Assembly (NCBI GenBank): GCA_036346255.1
Contig: CM070617.1
Coordinates: 28,447,080-28,511,079, forward strand
Direction: 5' to 3'
Length of the DNA: 64,000 nucleotides
Source of the DNA: Ampelocalamus luodianensis
Lineage: Eukaryota; Streptophyta; Magnoliopsida; Poales; Poaceae
The notes beneath the pieces were generated by a model. It was not told the DNA's origin and ran no database searches. It saw only the letters and a program-made list of their open reading frames with translations. Made by a program: the position numbers and the translations under genes. Shown here piece by piece: positions 24,394-37,081 of the stretch. Each line of letters opens with the position of its first letter. The stretch's first letter is position 1.

Positions 24394-24710
24394 TCAGTAA
24401 TCTTGCCTCCTGCAGAAATGTCTGAGAATGAAACTGTCTGCATACAAGGGGTACTTTTGTCGTATGAGACCGTTGATGCACTTCCAGAACGAAAAATCAA
24501 CTTGCTCACCATCCTTCCTAACTATGAACAAGCATCTTGAGTTTTCAAATTCTGGATGTAGACCTGCAAAATGATGCTAAGGTTAGTTCCCAAATGGATC
24601 AGATGAATAGAAAAAAGAATTGATGGCTCTCTTCAAATGGTGCTAAGGTTAGTTCCCAAATGGATCACATTACCTGTTAGGCAATAACGAAATGCATATG
24701 GATAGAAATC
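24394..24710 (-). pseudogene. Gene fragment with DUF3223 (DeCL-type) domain, 3' two exons
   Basis: Exon 24710-24674 reads DFYPYAFRYCLT and joins in phase (GTAATG donor, TTTTGCAG acceptor) to exon 24563-24394. The second exon reads GLHPEFENSRCLFIVRKDGE, then VDFSFWKCINGLIRQKYP and ADSFILRHFCRRQDY before a TGA. The HPEF...SRCLFIVRKDG...DFSFWKCI pattern is that of the DUF3223 domain found in plastid rRNA-maturation DCL proteins and at the end of the Pol V largest subunit. No upstream exons were found; a Copia RT fragment begins within 100 bases. It is therefore a partial copy, although the part present has no internal stop. Confidence 0.6.
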
Positions 24711-24797
24711 CTGGAAATTAGAGGACCTTGTAACCTGGACTTGTAAAGATCACATTATCATTAAGTCAGTTACAGTAGAACTGAAATTTCTCCGCAG

Positions 24798-25320
24798 TTG
24801 TCGCCGCCGCGTCGCCTTCTACGACCCGCCTCTCCTCCCACTACGCATCTTCTCCCTTATCTTCTACACTCGCCGACCTCGATGAGGATCTTCCGCATGA
24901 GCCATCTTCTCCCGATGGTCCATCTTCTCTCGATGCTCCATCTTCTCCGATGGGTCATCTTCTCCTCGCTACGCTTCGCGATCGCCAACGATTCGCCTCC
25001 CCGCCTGCTTTGCCTTTGCCGCGCAGCCTACCGTGAGCCTGCTCTCCCACCGGATGCTATTATCATCATCCCGAGTGGCGCTGCCATGGCCGAGGAGATT
25101 GTCGCCTTTAGCACATCGGGTACTTGGGATCTTGTTCTTTCCATCTCATTCTCATCCCATCACCGTAAGTGGGTCTATAAGATTAAGACTCGCCTGATGG
25201 CTCTCGAGCGCTATAAGGCGCGCTTGTTGCTCGTGTGATTTCCAAAGGAGCATGGTGTTGACTACGACGAGACTTTTGCCTCGTGGCCCAATCATCAGTC
25301 AATGGTAGCTCATTATTCCA
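24798..25320 (+). pseudogene. Copia reverse-transcriptase fragment
   Basis: Reads AMAEEIVAF, GTWDLV, KWVYKIKTR, ERYKARLLLV, a stop, then EHGVDYDETFA. This is the start of the Copia RT domain (usual form EERYKARLVARGFQQ-HG-DYDETFAPV). It has a stop at the end of the first block and no LTRs in reach. Confidence 0.7.
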
Positions 25321-27560
25321 TTCCAATCACAAGGTGGAATGTCTGGTGAGGTATTCACAAGATTGTATTTCCTGGTGATGTACTTTAAGCCTGTGTCACT
25401 CAAATTCTGTTTCCCTTAACAAACTACGACACCTTTCAAATACATTTCATAGTGCATTATATATTTGGATGGAACAAAACACTCACTTCTTGGACCAGTT
25501 CGGGAAATGCTTTCTTCAGTTTGCCTGTACTATCAGCTCACAGAGCTTTCAACCCAGTTCTCCATTCATCCTGTCAATAGAGTTACTGTCAGTCAAAACT
25601 CAAAAGGACGGTATGATCCTATACCAATGAACAATTTGAAGAGTCTAGACTTAATGCATACCAAAGTAAAATAACCTTGTTTTTCGCACCCCATTTTCCT
25701 GGTACAAGATATATGATCTTTATTAGATATTTTAGTTAAACCTGACAATTGCCATCTACTTTACTACAAACATAAATCTGCTACTATAAGAGAGAATCTG
25801 CGACGCCCATGTCATTACCCTAGGGGTAATCACATTTAGGCATACGGATTACTATTCGTTTGCTCAGTAGAACACTGCTCTAACGAATAGTAAGCCTTTA
25901 CCAGAGTTAACGTAGCAGAACAATAAAATAGAAACTGTACTTTCTATTCCAATTAGCCACGCAAGGCTAAGGTTCTTACATAGTAATTTATAACGGCACA
26001 ATGAGACTACGTCCCTTCGTCTGCCTTTCTTTACTCCATCGGTCTGCAACTCGTCCTCAGCGCCAAATCAGCTGCCCATCTCACCCTGGTCCTCATAGTC
26101 AACGCTCTCGCCTCGTGCAGCTTCATGAGTACCTGCAAGTCCTTCTTCCCACGCGGGATAGTTCCCGGCCGGTCTAGGGACTACAAAGGAGAATACTAGC
26201 AAGGTTGAGTACAAATGAATGTACTCAGCAAGCATTAATAGCAAAATGCACTGTATGACTCATCTCTGTTCTTTCTTCATTTTCTAGCTTATCTCTTTTC
26301 TGAAAATAACTCATTAAAACATTAGGTGGCAAAATTTTATTCTGAAAAGACTACTAGTCACTCGGAGAGAAGAAAGACCCCTAGCGGTTCCCGTAGACTC
26401 CAATCCAGGAGACTGGCATGAATTCATGATTTGATATAGCACTGCGCAGGCTTGTACCACTTTACCCATAGCTATTCTGAGCTCTCTTTGAGCTAGGTCC
26501 ACCGTATTTCCTTTGATGCGACTTCGAGTTCAGAATACAGAACGTTTTCCAGGTTACGTGATTAATTTCTCTACCCATTACTTTCCGTCGGTGACGACCT
26601 GGCCATCATCGAGTTCAGGTAATGTTGGTTGGGATACTAACCCAACACTCCACAATGCGCTACTATAGCGCCTCGGATTCCCCTATTTCCGGACTTTGAA
26701 TACCGTTCTGGGACCTTCCCTAACTCAACCCATGCAATATTACTTACCCGTTGTGGAGAGAATAATCACGTAACAGGGTAGCATTTTCTGCCCGCCGAGA
26801 CGGGAAAATGGTTGGTACTCAAATACGGCATCTGACCGAGTAAGAGTTTTGTTGGTCCTTATATTTTAACCATATGTAATGGGGTCCCACCTCTTGCCCT
26901 CTCTCATCCTTGCCCCGGGCCCCCTTTACCAGCCATAATATGACATCATCTTTCATTCATTCATCTTTCTTATATCTTTCCTTTCTTTCATTCTCATAAC
27001 CATTTAATGATTTGCTTTTGGAGAAATAGTTTTGATGCAATAATTATATGATATAGTAATATAAAGTTTACAGATAAAATAGCTAGATTCATGTTCAAGA
27101 GGATTGCTTGCCTTCAGAACTGTAGAAAAGGTCGTCGACGAAGAACTCCGCATTAACTACTCCTGTCGGCGTGGGATCGTCCTCTGTAACAAAGCGGTAG
27201 CACGCACAAGGCAAAAATAAAGATACAACTGAATTTGGGTGATACTAGTAGTACATAGGTTAGTATATCCTAATTTGTTAGCACAATTTAATCTAGCAAC
27301 ATTTTCAGGTTCTCACTCAGTTAGCACTTCCCAAGCACGGCTGGCTAATCTACGGTCTAACAACTACAGGACCGAGCTGTCGAACAACGCATCTATACGC
27401 CCTAAACTAGAATACCACTCGCGATCACAACCACTGAGCAGATCAAGCTAAACATCCTAGCAATGCTATAGCATCTGCTAATACAAGCTATCAGATTAAG
27501 CGAATATCGAAATCAGATCATCAATCCGCAAACTACTAGCATCTAAATAGATTTCTAACC
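25321..27560. other. Repetitive non-coding DNA
   Basis: No gene recognised. It contains one of four hairpin motifs GAGTAC...GTACTC (26207-26226) followed by AGCAAG. The same motif marks repeat-derived DNA elsewhere in the window. Confidence 0.45.
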
Positions 27561-28110
27561 CTAACTACTCCTAAACCCCACTCTCTCTCTCTCCTTACCT
27601 CCTTACCTCCCTATTTCCTTACCCTCTTAACCCAACCGACAGCCCCCCTTTGGCTGCTACTTCTTCCTCCCTCCACTCCTTACTTTGCCTCACCTCTACC
27701 TCCTCTCCTCTTGGCGCTGCCGCCGCCTCATGGCTTCTGGTGCGGCTCCAACCCCGCCGCCTCCGGCTCCACCGGCCCGCTTCGCCCGGTCCCTCCTGCT
27801 GCGCCTTCTCCTCCCCGCGCCTCCGCTCGGCTCGCCCCGGCTGCCCCACGATGCCGCCCGACCCGGCCGGCCGCCTCGGCGCGCCCGCCGCCTCGGCTAC
27901 TCTGGCCGCCGGTGCCCCTGGCTCAGTCCCGTGTTGGCCCGGCTCGGCCTACGGCCGCCGGCTCGCTCTCTCTGGCTCCCCCCTCGGTGCGGCCGAAGGC
28001 CAGCACCGCCTCGGCTCTATCTCACGGCCGGCCCGGCCTACGGCCGCCGGCGCTGCTACCCGGCCCTAGACGTTGCCCGGCTCTCACTACTCCCCTCTTG
28101 CTTAGATTCA
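27561..28110 (+). other. GC-rich block with a CT-rich leader, unrecognised
   Basis: A CTCTCTCTCT tract near 27585 precedes about 450 bases open in several frames, with Pro/Ala/Arg-rich translations. CGGCCTACGGCCGCCGG occurs twice (near 27948 and 28037). It looks like a GC-rich leader of a repeat or a first exon, but no domain supports a gene. Confidence 0.35.
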
Positions 28111-30880
28111 ATTGCACAGAGATTAATTGCTATTACTGATGAAATGCTCATGTGTGCAAAAAGGAGTACTAATGCAGCTTGATCTCCATCTAGGTATGCA
28201 TATGCGGCTTGGTGGAGATGGGGAAGGTATGCTGCTTGGGGAAGATGAGGAAAGCCACTAGGATCTACCGAGGTTTACACTCATCTCTCTTCTCAGATCT
28301 CTCCCCTTGCTCTGTGATTGATGCACTAGAAAGGAAATTGTTACTGAGGAATGCATCACTGGTAAACTGAGGTAATACCTCCCTTAATCCCTTTCTCTCA
28401 TCCTTCCCCCCTACTGCTCTGTGATGAATCTTGATGCTCTGAGAGTTGTGATGCTATCGAGGGATGATCTAGGTGTGAATGATGTGTATGTGTAGTGCAT
28501 GCTGATGAGGTGTAACTAAGGTTACCTCTGGTTGGGTTCTGGGATGGAAGAGGGGGATGGCAGTGCCGGCTTCAAGTTGGTGCTCTCCTCCTCTTCCCTG
28601 CTGTGGGTGGCTTGAAGGCTGTGATGATGTAGCATCTGAGCTTGGCCCTCCTCCTGGCTGCTTGATGCCTGTGACGCTGGTTGACGTGGAGTTCAGGTGG
28701 TCGTCGATGGTTCGAAGCCGTCGCCGATGTCGCCCTTGCTCTCTGGCTCGCCCTTTTTCCTGGCTCCTGGCTCCTTGCCTTCTGGCTCCTCGGTCTTGCC
28801 CTTCACCTATACTCCTCTCCTTCTTCTTACTACTACTCCATGGTGGGTTTATGGATGGAGGTGCTGGTGGGCAGTGGGAGGTGGGGGTGTTGGTGCTGCT
28901 TGGCTTTGCTCCTTGCTCTGGTGGGTGCTTTGAGACTGAGGCTAGGGATTGTTGATTTGCTCTCTTTATGCACTGAGGGGTGAGCTTGTGAATGAGGGGT
29001 TTGTGTGAGAGATTGCTTAAGAGAGGAGGCATTCGGCTACCCTGCCCTTATCCAATGCACTGTGTAGTCCCTTATTACCATGGTTCTATTATTTTTCTTA
29101 CCATGACTCTAACTTTTTGCTTGTGCCTGATATTTCCTTGGCCTTTGCCTTATCCCTTATGCCCTCTCATGATACTAATGAGAGAAGGACCTTTTGGTCC
29201 ATTGGTTACTAGATGAGGATGCATTGTGAAAGGGGTTTGTGGTGGCAGTGGGGAAAGATGATGCTTGGTTTGTGTTGGCCTTCGGCTAGTTCTAGCTTTG
29301 CCTGTGCTTGCTTGAGGCTTTGCTGGCTTGAGGTGCTTGAGAATGAGGGGGGGGGGTTGTGGATGAGCATGGCTGATCAGGGGGGATGCATTTCGGCTGG
29401 CTTCTCTTGCGGCTGGTCAAAGACCACTATGCCCCTTGCCCTTATCCTCAATGCTCCTTTGTGATACTATTTGGGCTAAGGACCTGTTGGTCCATGGATG
29501 CTTTGAGGCTATTTTCGGATATTCTGCTAATGGAGGTAAGTCAGTAAAATGTGGGCATCTATTCTAATATTGCCGAGTGATGAGGCCCACAGAAGTGACA
29601 GATACCGAATGACCTCGGGTGGTATGGATATCTTGTCGATCAAGAGGCCGACTAACTTCGTTGGTGCAGGTATCTTGGCGGTCAAGGACCGATTGCTCGA
29701 GTTGCTTGGTATTCTCTCGCACTTTGGGGAAAATCTGACGACCACTTCCTTTATTCTATTACTCTCTGATACTGCTTTCAACTTAGCTCGCAAACCGTTT
29801 TCTGTATTCTTGGCGAGCGATGGCAATGGATCAAAGGATGGTTCGATAGACTAGCGACCAACGGATGATGATACAAGGAGGGCTACGGTAGAATGCATGC
29901 AGGATGTACTCTTTTTATTGCTTTGCAAACCAATCTAAGATATAACTATTTAAACAACACTAGATGATATGAGATGATGATGCACTTCTATGGCAATGCT
30001 TACAATTGACTTAATTATCTAATGCAAATGGAAGGTGCAATCTAATTATGATTGATGCTACTGTGCACTGATGAATGCAATGATGCACTGCTCACAAAAC
30101 GAAACACGACAATTAAAGGCTTAACGATGATCACAACACTCTCGCTAACTTACCGCTAAGATGGGATTAACTACCGCTAATTACCGATTACTAAAAAAGA
30201 TTAGCTAATTACTCGGGTTCTCACAGAATCCACTGGCAATTCTGCATCAAATTAAATCAAAGATTCATCACCTTCTCTTACCATCACGCCAAATTGCCAA
30301 ACCCCCAATCTACCCTGTCCCTTCCAATCCTGTAACAAGCGATCCAAACCTTATATACCAACCACCAAGGAGCCATACGAACCAGTACACCATCACACGA
30401 CACAAACCCAGAAGAAGCCACCAGCCCCCAATGAACCAACTCAAGGTTGGATATTCCCGAGACAGTGTACCCGCATCAAATCTCGCAGTCAGCGATCGGA
30501 CCCCCGAGCCCAGCCCTGCGACGGGGCCAATCAATAAGAAAGACAGGGGGGTGTCGGGAACCCTCGTGGCACGGAGACCTCAAGGACCCTCTGTGCATAC
30601 TGAACTAGTTCCAAGATCAGTAGCTAGCTTGCACAGATGAAACTTAGGTGTAATCATATCTATACACACAAGCTAAAGAAGAAGCAGACACAAAATATAT
30701 TAACCAAAAGACCTTACGATCAAGCTTTTTACAAGGGTTGCCGGACGGAGCCAGGCGACAAGCTCACAGGCTATCAAGTAAAGGACGTCCCCTAGTTGGC
30801 AAAGTCTTTCACGAACTCCTCTCCAAAGAGCTTGGAGCACCTAGGGTCCTCTTCGGCGGCTGATCAACCAGAGGGCAAAA
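28111..30880. other. Repetitive intergenic DNA, no supported gene
   Basis: Two loosely similar stretches end in ACCTTTTGGTCCATTGG (near 29190) and GACCTGTTGGTCCATGG (near 29480), suggesting old duplication. The 101-codon frame 29549-29854 lacks a recognisable domain. A run of G lies near 29347. Confidence 0.4.
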
Positions 30881-31480
30881 AGCCATGAGTACTTTGAATA
30901 TACTCAGCAAGTCATAGGGAAAATGTATGCAAATAGTATCCATACAAGGCTCGACAAGGATAGCTGTATGGTCAGTTTATAAAGTGACATTTGCGGGAAA
31001 TGTAGTAAGTAGATTGCAAAGCTCAAGTTGAAAGATAATATATAAGTAAACAGTTTTTTGAAACAGCTCGTGAACACCCTGTCCACTTCACAGACCTCTC
31101 GTGATCACCCTGACCACTGCCCAGACCATCCTGGTATGACCACGACCACAAACTTTAAGAAAAATTACCCCTTGTGGGATATCACCGGCATTGTCCATAA
31201 CCAGGGACACAACTATTTGAATAGATTTACACTCTGCAGAGGTCGTATAGCTTTACCCATAATACACGACCTCTCTAGGTGGTCCGGCACCCGTTGATGC
31301 CGTTGCCCACTACCTTTGGTAAGCAGCCTAGAGAGCGTGTCAAGGCCTTTACAAATGTTTGTCTTGGCTTGGTTCTGCCCCGCTAAGGCCTTGACAAATC
31401 AACCAGTAACTTTTGGACCCCCTCTTGTGCCAAATCAACCACCACGACAGATCAAGGTAGGCGTGCAACGAGTGCAACAG
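30881..31480 (+). mobile_element. LTR-element-like fragment, same family as the 42.5/50.2-kb sequence
   Basis: The hairpin GAGTAC...GTACTC-like motif with TACTCAGCAAG (30887-30911) is followed 344 bases on by ACTCTGCAGAGG and CTTTACCCA (31231 onward). The same pair occurs at 42519 and 50201 once the nested insertion is removed. No coding sequence was found. Confidence 0.5.
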
Positions 31481-31800
31481 AGGACACCGCATTTAATGCG
31501 CACGACGAGGGCAGGTGAAGGAGAGAATGGAGGCAAGTAAGGGAGGAGACTAGAGGGGGGAAACAAGTACTACAAAAGCGATAGTATTTAATGTGACACA
31601 ACGACATTTAATGCGCAAAGACTTCTACAGCAAACGTGCAGGAAGAAGAAAGTGAGCAAGGCTAGTCGAAACAGAGAGGTAGGTCAAGGCCAACAGAAAG
31701 TTGTGACCAGGAGGGAGATCCTGAGGAGGTTCAAAGGAGGAGGTTCTGAGTAGGAGGGTAGTCTTTACAAAAGGAGAGGTTATGACACGAGGGTGGTCTT

Positions 31801-31924
31801 GACCAAGGGGGTGGTCTTTGCAACAAGACCAAGAGGGTGGTTGTGACCCAAAAGGAGGTCTTGACCAAGAGGGTGGTCTTTACAAAAAGACCGAGAGGGT
31901 GGTCGTGACCCAAAAGGAGGTCTT
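31801..31924 (+). repeat. 62-bp tandem repeat, two copies
   Basis: Unit 1 is 31801-31862 and unit 2 is 31863-31924. Both start GACCAAG and end AAAAGGAGGTCTT, with few differences. Diverged GGTGGTCTT and GGAGGT motifs continue on both sides. Confidence 0.85.
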
Positions 31925-32586
31925 GACCAAGGTCCTGGGGACAAGGAAGTCCTGAGGAGGAGGAGGTCCTGAGGACAAGGAACGAACAGAGAAGAGGCAG
32001 ACTTGAAAACCAGCGAACTCCATCAATGTAGGATAAACCAATTCGAAGTGATTGAAGTTCGATTAATTCATATTAAATCTCTAAATGTCCAAAATCTCCA
32101 GGTTAAGCGTGAGCAATTAACAAAACTGAATGGTTAATTTTAAACTTGAAAATTTTAAAAAGATCCAAAAAAATTGGGATGTTAAGGGGGGAGGGAGAAA
32201 AGGATCCGAGGGGAGGTGGCGTTACCGGCGGTGGCCGCAGACAATGACGACTTCTTGGAGGAGCGCCTCATGGTGCCCACCTTGCTCCTATTCTTCGCCT
32301 TCTCGTCTTCTCCCCTCGCGGATTCGGAGGAGCTCCTCTCCCTCGGGTTCCTCTTCTCTACGTTGCGGCCGACGAAGGAGTTCTCGGTCGCGGCCTCGCG
32401 CGATGTGGCGGGGAGATTTGGCCACGGGTGGCGAGGGGATTATTTTTTCCCTGGGGATTTCACGTGGAACGAGCCGAAAAACACCGTCCCTGTGGCTCCC
32501 AAATGGATGCTCTAGCTAGCCTGGGGAAATTTTCCTCGTGGGACTGCAACCCGGGGATTCGACGGGGATCCCGGCTGGGATCCAGG

Positions 32587-32602
32587 CTCCCAAACAAGGC
32601 CT
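32587..32602. mobile_element. Possible terminal repeat of a DNA element
   Basis: CTCCCAAACAAGGCCT looks like the right end of a GGCCTTGTTTGG-type element. The left end was not found. Confidence 0.25.
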
Positions 32603-32953
32603 AAAAGATGGACGCAACTACGACACGGACGTACGATGGGAGGCTTCCTATCATACGGTCCGGTGCAACATATGGGAAAGAACAGTGCAATATTTTTTCG
32701 CTTGTTGCAACATATCAAAAATCTCAGAATCAAGCAAAAACATTTGGGAAAGAATATGTTACAAAAAATCTTGCAAAATCATCGTGAACAGGATGCAACA
32801 TTTTTTCAACAGAGCGGAATATCTCAAAGAACATTATGCAACATTTTTTTTTAGGGTGGCAACATTTTTTCAACGGGTTGCAACATCAAAACATCAGTGA
32901 AGAAGAGGAAGGAAACTAATTCAAGAAGCAGCAGGGGAACCTCCTTCGTTGAC

Positions 32954-33186
32954 CTGTACATGAAGATTTCGTCGGAGAGGTACTTGCCGTAGAGGGAGCA
33001 CTCGTCCAGGAAGTGGTGCGCCTCCTCCACCACCGCATCTGGGACGCAGAACACAGAGGGGGTGGCGTGCCTCGCCGCGCTGATCTTCTTTGCCTTCACG
33101 CCGGCGGCGTTGACTGTGAAGGGAGGACACGACCGGAGCCCCTGCGCGCTTCCGCCCCCGGAGAAGACCGTTGCACGCTTCGTCAT
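32954..33186 (-). pseudogene. FCS-like zinc finger (FLZ) gene fragment, first exon
   Basis: From an ATG at 33186 the frame leads to an FLZ-like block AHHFLDECSLYGKYLS then IFMYR, and a donor-like AG|GTCAAC at 32954. FLZ domains normally read FL..C..C...L....DIFMYRGD.PFCSEECR. Here the second Cys of the first pair is Tyr and the PFCSEECR half is missing. Upstream sequence is Gly/Ala-rich. FLZ proteins are SnRK1-binding adaptors. The lost Cys and missing second exon argue for a dead fragment. Confidence 0.55.
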
Positions 33187-33199
33187 CTTCAAAATCTCT

Positions 33200-34363
33200 C
33201 GCTCTTTCTCCTCACTTCACAGCTGGATGAGTTGGATAGAATGAGGATTGGATGGATAGAATAAGTCTGGAAAGAAAGGATAAATGAGTGGCTAAGAGAA
33301 AAAGTGAAGTGAATGGTAGCATGTGAGTATCCATAGGGTAAGTGAAGCGTCAATTTTTATTTGTCCCGTACGTATGTATAGTATCGTTTCCATAAAAGAA
33401 CCCACAAACTCAAGAGAGAAACTCAAGAGAGGATAGATGTCCTGCCACCACAAAATCATTTTTTTTATATAATAGTAAATACTGTAGATGGTGTCGGAGC
33501 CGAAGAAAATTGATTCCGTCGCTTCTCGCCGGACAACCTCCTTTCCGTATTCCTCGTAGGCTTTGCTACGGTACGCATACCTAGCATAGAACAAATTCTG
33601 TATTTCTCCTGTCAATGTTCGCCTGACGCACGGCACCGGCTGTGTTGGTTCTTAGATGTTGATACTGACGGTCGCAGCAGCTTGAACGTGCATTGCAGCC
33701 ATCGCTTTCTAGGTTTCTGTTCACGCGAAAAATCACATAAGCAAAATAGTACCGAGTGTTTCAAAAAAGAAAACACGCAGAGGATACCTCTACGAACAAA
33801 AAATAGAGACTAGTTACTCCTAAAAGAAAAGAAGAGCGAGAGCACAGCTCCAGTGGATGAGCAGTAGGACAGGGCCAAGTCAACCGGTAGCGTGGGCCGC
33901 GCTACGTACGGTTGGAATCGGATAAGATTGGGCTTTTCTGCTTTTGTTGGCCCGGCCTGTACCGCAGGGCCTAGATCTACTCCCGAGCCGTTGGCCCGTC
34001 GCGGTGCCCACCCAGGCCACCACTCTACAGTCTACACGCAACGCAACGCAACCAAGAGGGACACGTGCCTCCCCGCCGCGTCTCGCTGGATTGGGGACTT
34101 GGGAGTGGAGGAGCTAACACCACCTCGGGAACCGGGACGCCATCCCGTCCAGGTTCACCGCCCCTCGTCCCCTTCCTCCTATCCCCGCACGCCACGGCCG
34201 ATAACAAGTTAACAACGGCACCGCTCGATCGATCCGGGATTCCGCGCCACCATTCCCCGCATAACCCGATAAGCGGAGCCACCGATTGCTCCGGCTCTGT
34301 CTCCCTGACTCCCTCTCCCCCGTAGGCGCTTGGCGTCGTCTAGTTTTGCCTCTTCGCGCAGGG
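33200..34363. other. Intergenic DNA and promoter region of TPR gene
   Basis: A 114-codon minus frame (33292-33636) has no recognisable family. From about 33880 the sequence is GC-rich and leads to the TPR gene start. No clear TATA box was picked. Confidence 0.4.
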
Positions 34364-36449
34364 ATGTCTTCCTCCGGTAGTCCTGGGTCTAAGAGGAGCG
34401 GCGGAGGTGGTGGTGAGGACAAGAAGAAAGACGGCCTGTTCCACGTGATCCACAAGGTGCCCGCCGGGGACAGCCCCTACGTCAGGGCCAAGCATCTCCA
34501 GGTTCGTCAGTACTATGCCATGCCGCCCTCTCCTCTTCCTCACTTTTTGATTCGGTGCGATTAACTTTGGAGTGGCACGTGTTATGTACATCAGAAAGCT
34601 CAGTTTTGACTTGTAATCTTTTTTCCTTCTTGAGAGAATGAGAGTCTTCTGTGAATAGGAATTCATTCTAGTGATTTATTTCTCGTTTAACTGTGTCAGA
34701 GAAGATGAACACCTCGCATGTTTTGGGCGCGAGGGCCGAGCAGCTTGTAGTCTTAGGGGGTAAGTAGTTATGGAAATGATGTTGAACTGCCTGCGGGGAA
34801 ATGATCTGCTAATTTAGTAACCCGTGGCCGTGGGCCAGAAGGTTTAATAATTCGGCGAGTGGTTATGCTAACTGCATAATATAGCTAATAGCTTAATTAA
34901 TTATAAGTCTGGGATCATATTAGGAGTAAGAGACCTTCGGATTTAATGTAGTATTAACTGCGTGTGTAGGATTGGAACGATAGAACGTTTAGGCTGCTCC
35001 AAATGCGCAGTATCTTAGTGCAGTTTTTTAGTGCACGATGAGTGTTAGGATACTATCTTTTCAATGTATAGTTTTTTATGATGTAGTATCTTAGGTTATT
35101 TTAATTAATTAGATGTAGAATCTCAAGGAGATGATGTACAAGATGGAAATGAGTTAATTTTCTTATCTATGATTTCGAGACAGAGCAGTCTTTTATTTAG
35201 ATACTACAACAATCTCTCACCTCATTTAATCTACTGTTATTTCAGCATTTTACCTACATAGCACTCTTAAGATATTGGCTAGGGTGGAGCATTAGGAGCA
35301 GACTAGTTTTGAAATTTTGACTCACGAATCCCGAAACGACGTGTATTTGTGATGGGAGGGAGAATAAATCTCGCAAACTTAAAGCAGTTTAAGCGTATGA
35401 TTTTACTGCAATGTTTGCTGAGCCTTGAACGACAATTAGTGCTAACTTGAACACAACGACTTGAATTTAGCTTGTCGAGAAGGAGCCCGAGATGGCGATC
35501 TCGTGGTTCTGGAAGGCGATCAATTCCAGAGACCGAGTGGACAGCGCCCTGAAGGACATGGCAGTGGTGATGAAGCAGCAGGACCGTGCGGAGGAGGCGA
35601 TCGAGGCTATCAGATCCTTCAGGCATCTCTGCTCCAAGCAAGCTCAGGAGTCCCTCGACAATCTCCTAATCGACCTCTACAAGGTGCGTTTTCTTTTTCT
35701 TTTCTTTTTTTCATGCAGAACCGATCATATAAATGTAGCACATTTCGGTAAATCAGTCTGGACTAACTCAGCGATGATTTGGCGTACAGAAATGTGGTCT
35801 GGTTGAAGAACAGATAGAGCTCTTGAAGCAGAAGCTCAAGATGATATACCTCGGAGAGGCCTTCAATGGGAAGGCATCCAAGACAGCACGTTCCCATGGC
35901 AAGAAGTTCCGGGTTTCCATCCAGCAAGAGACGTCCCGCATTTTGGTATAGCTCATTGCTCCTCTTGTAAACCTTTCTTCTGAAGCTGAATTATACCGGA
36001 AGTGATTAATGGAATGAAATAAGGCACTGACACTTGCCAAAATAACTTCCCAGGGAAATCTTGGCTGGGCTTACATGCAACAGAACAACTACGAGGCAGC
36101 GGAATCGGTGTACCGCAAGGCGCAGTTGATTGAACCTGATGCCAACAGAGCCTGCAACCTTGGGACGTGCCTGATTAAGCAGCGGAAGTATGAGGAAGCA
36201 CGGCGAGTGCTCGAGGACGTACTCCTAAGCAGGATGTCAGGTTCGGACGACGACAAAATGATTAGCCGAGCTGAGCAGTTGCTTCATGAGATCCACCCTG
36301 CTCCGCCTCATGTTTCATCACTGGATGTTGTAAGTGAAGACATCATGGAGAGGCTGGAACTTGCGATGAACGAATGGACGCCATTCAGGTCGAGGAGGCT
36401 GCCCGTATTTGAGGAGATAGCCACCCTAAGGGACCAAATAGCTTGCTGA
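34364..36449 (+). CDS. TPR protein of the SULFUR DEFICIENCY-INDUCED / MS5 (POLLENLESS3) family
   Basis: Four exons: 34364-34501, 35471-35683, 35790-35945 and 36054-36449, total 903 nt (300 aa), all GT-AG, all in phase 0. The start is MSSSGSPGSKRSG. The family block follows: FHVIHKVPAGDSPYVRAKH, LVEKEPEMAISWFWKAIN, DRVDSALKDMAVVMKQQDRA, EEAIEAIRSFRHLCSKQAQE and LDNLLIDLYKKCG. TPR-like helices continue with GNLGWAYMQQNNYEAAESVY and ACNLGTCLIKQRKYEEARRV. Length and exon structure match SDI/MS5 proteins. SDI members respond to sulfur limitation and affect glucosinolate or O-acetylserine-linked metabolism in Arabidopsis; MS5 acts in male meiosis. Which branch this belongs to cannot be told here. 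Intron 1 carries a MITE. Confidence 0.92.
34992..35291 (+). mobile_element. MITE, 300 bp, in intron 1 of the TPR gene
   Basis: Flanked by TTA at 34989-34991 and 35292-35294. Ends are GGCTGCTCCA at the left and the complement of TGCTCCA at the right. It is the same family as 18438-18755, in opposite orientation. The TTA target suggests a PIF/Harbinger relative, but the termini are weak. Confidence 0.75.
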
Positions 36450-37080
36450 TCATCCCCCCTTCACCTTTTTAGGTTGTAAATCTAATCGTTTCTCTTGTTG
36501 CCTGTTTGTGTTAGGTTAGAAAGTGTACGTGCAATAGGATATGTTGTGGGTATAGAAATGACCGGGGTTTAGGGTGTAAGATGCATGCAGAAGCGCAGTC
36601 TTTTTTTTTTTCTCAGTAGTTTTTACATGCTGTATGAAATGGACACTTGTTCTATGATGAATATAGAGGTGCCGAAATTTGGGATACGTTTGCCTGATGA
36701 TATTACAGAAGCAAATTCATGGACAGCATGTTACAGGTTGAGACAGGAACTGTATGTAGTAAACTTCTGTTTGCCTTCAGTTATTCATAGACTCACAGTC
36801 GATCATATATACATACATATCGTCCTGTGTATGTCAAGTAACCAGTGCAGTACATATATGTCCACTCTCCACTACAAGAACAGCATGTACTGCAAGTGGA
36901 TCAGACCATGAGCATGTGTCTGATCCTGAAGACCTGAACAAAACGGACGATTGACTATTTGCCTATTTGTACTGTAATTTATAGGCTGAAAACATTAGCG
37001 AAAGGCAAGAGCACATGCATGTATATAGCTCAACTCGGACTGTTCGTCCTACCCGTAAACTGGGCGTATGCTCCGATCGA
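36450..37080. other. Intergenic between two 3' ends
   Basis: This holds the 3' UTR of the TPR gene and the downstream side of the CYSTM gene, which converge here. No other gene was recognised. Confidence 0.5.
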
Positions 37081-37081
37081 T

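Noticed and set aside
24798..25238. Independent 146-aa protein
   Set aside because: The second half is a Copia RT start with a stop; the first half is low-complexity.
29549..29854. 101-codon plus frame as a gene
   Set aside because: Bounded by repeats, no recognisable family. Left as unexplained.
32140..32520. Gene on either strand
   Set aside because: A minus frame reads Ser/Arg-rich natural-looking text (e.g. RNVEKRNPRERSSSE), but no family, splice partner or start could be supported.
33292..33636. 114-codon minus frame as a gene
   Set aside because: Composition is partly natural, but no family was recognised and no splice structure or promoter supports it.
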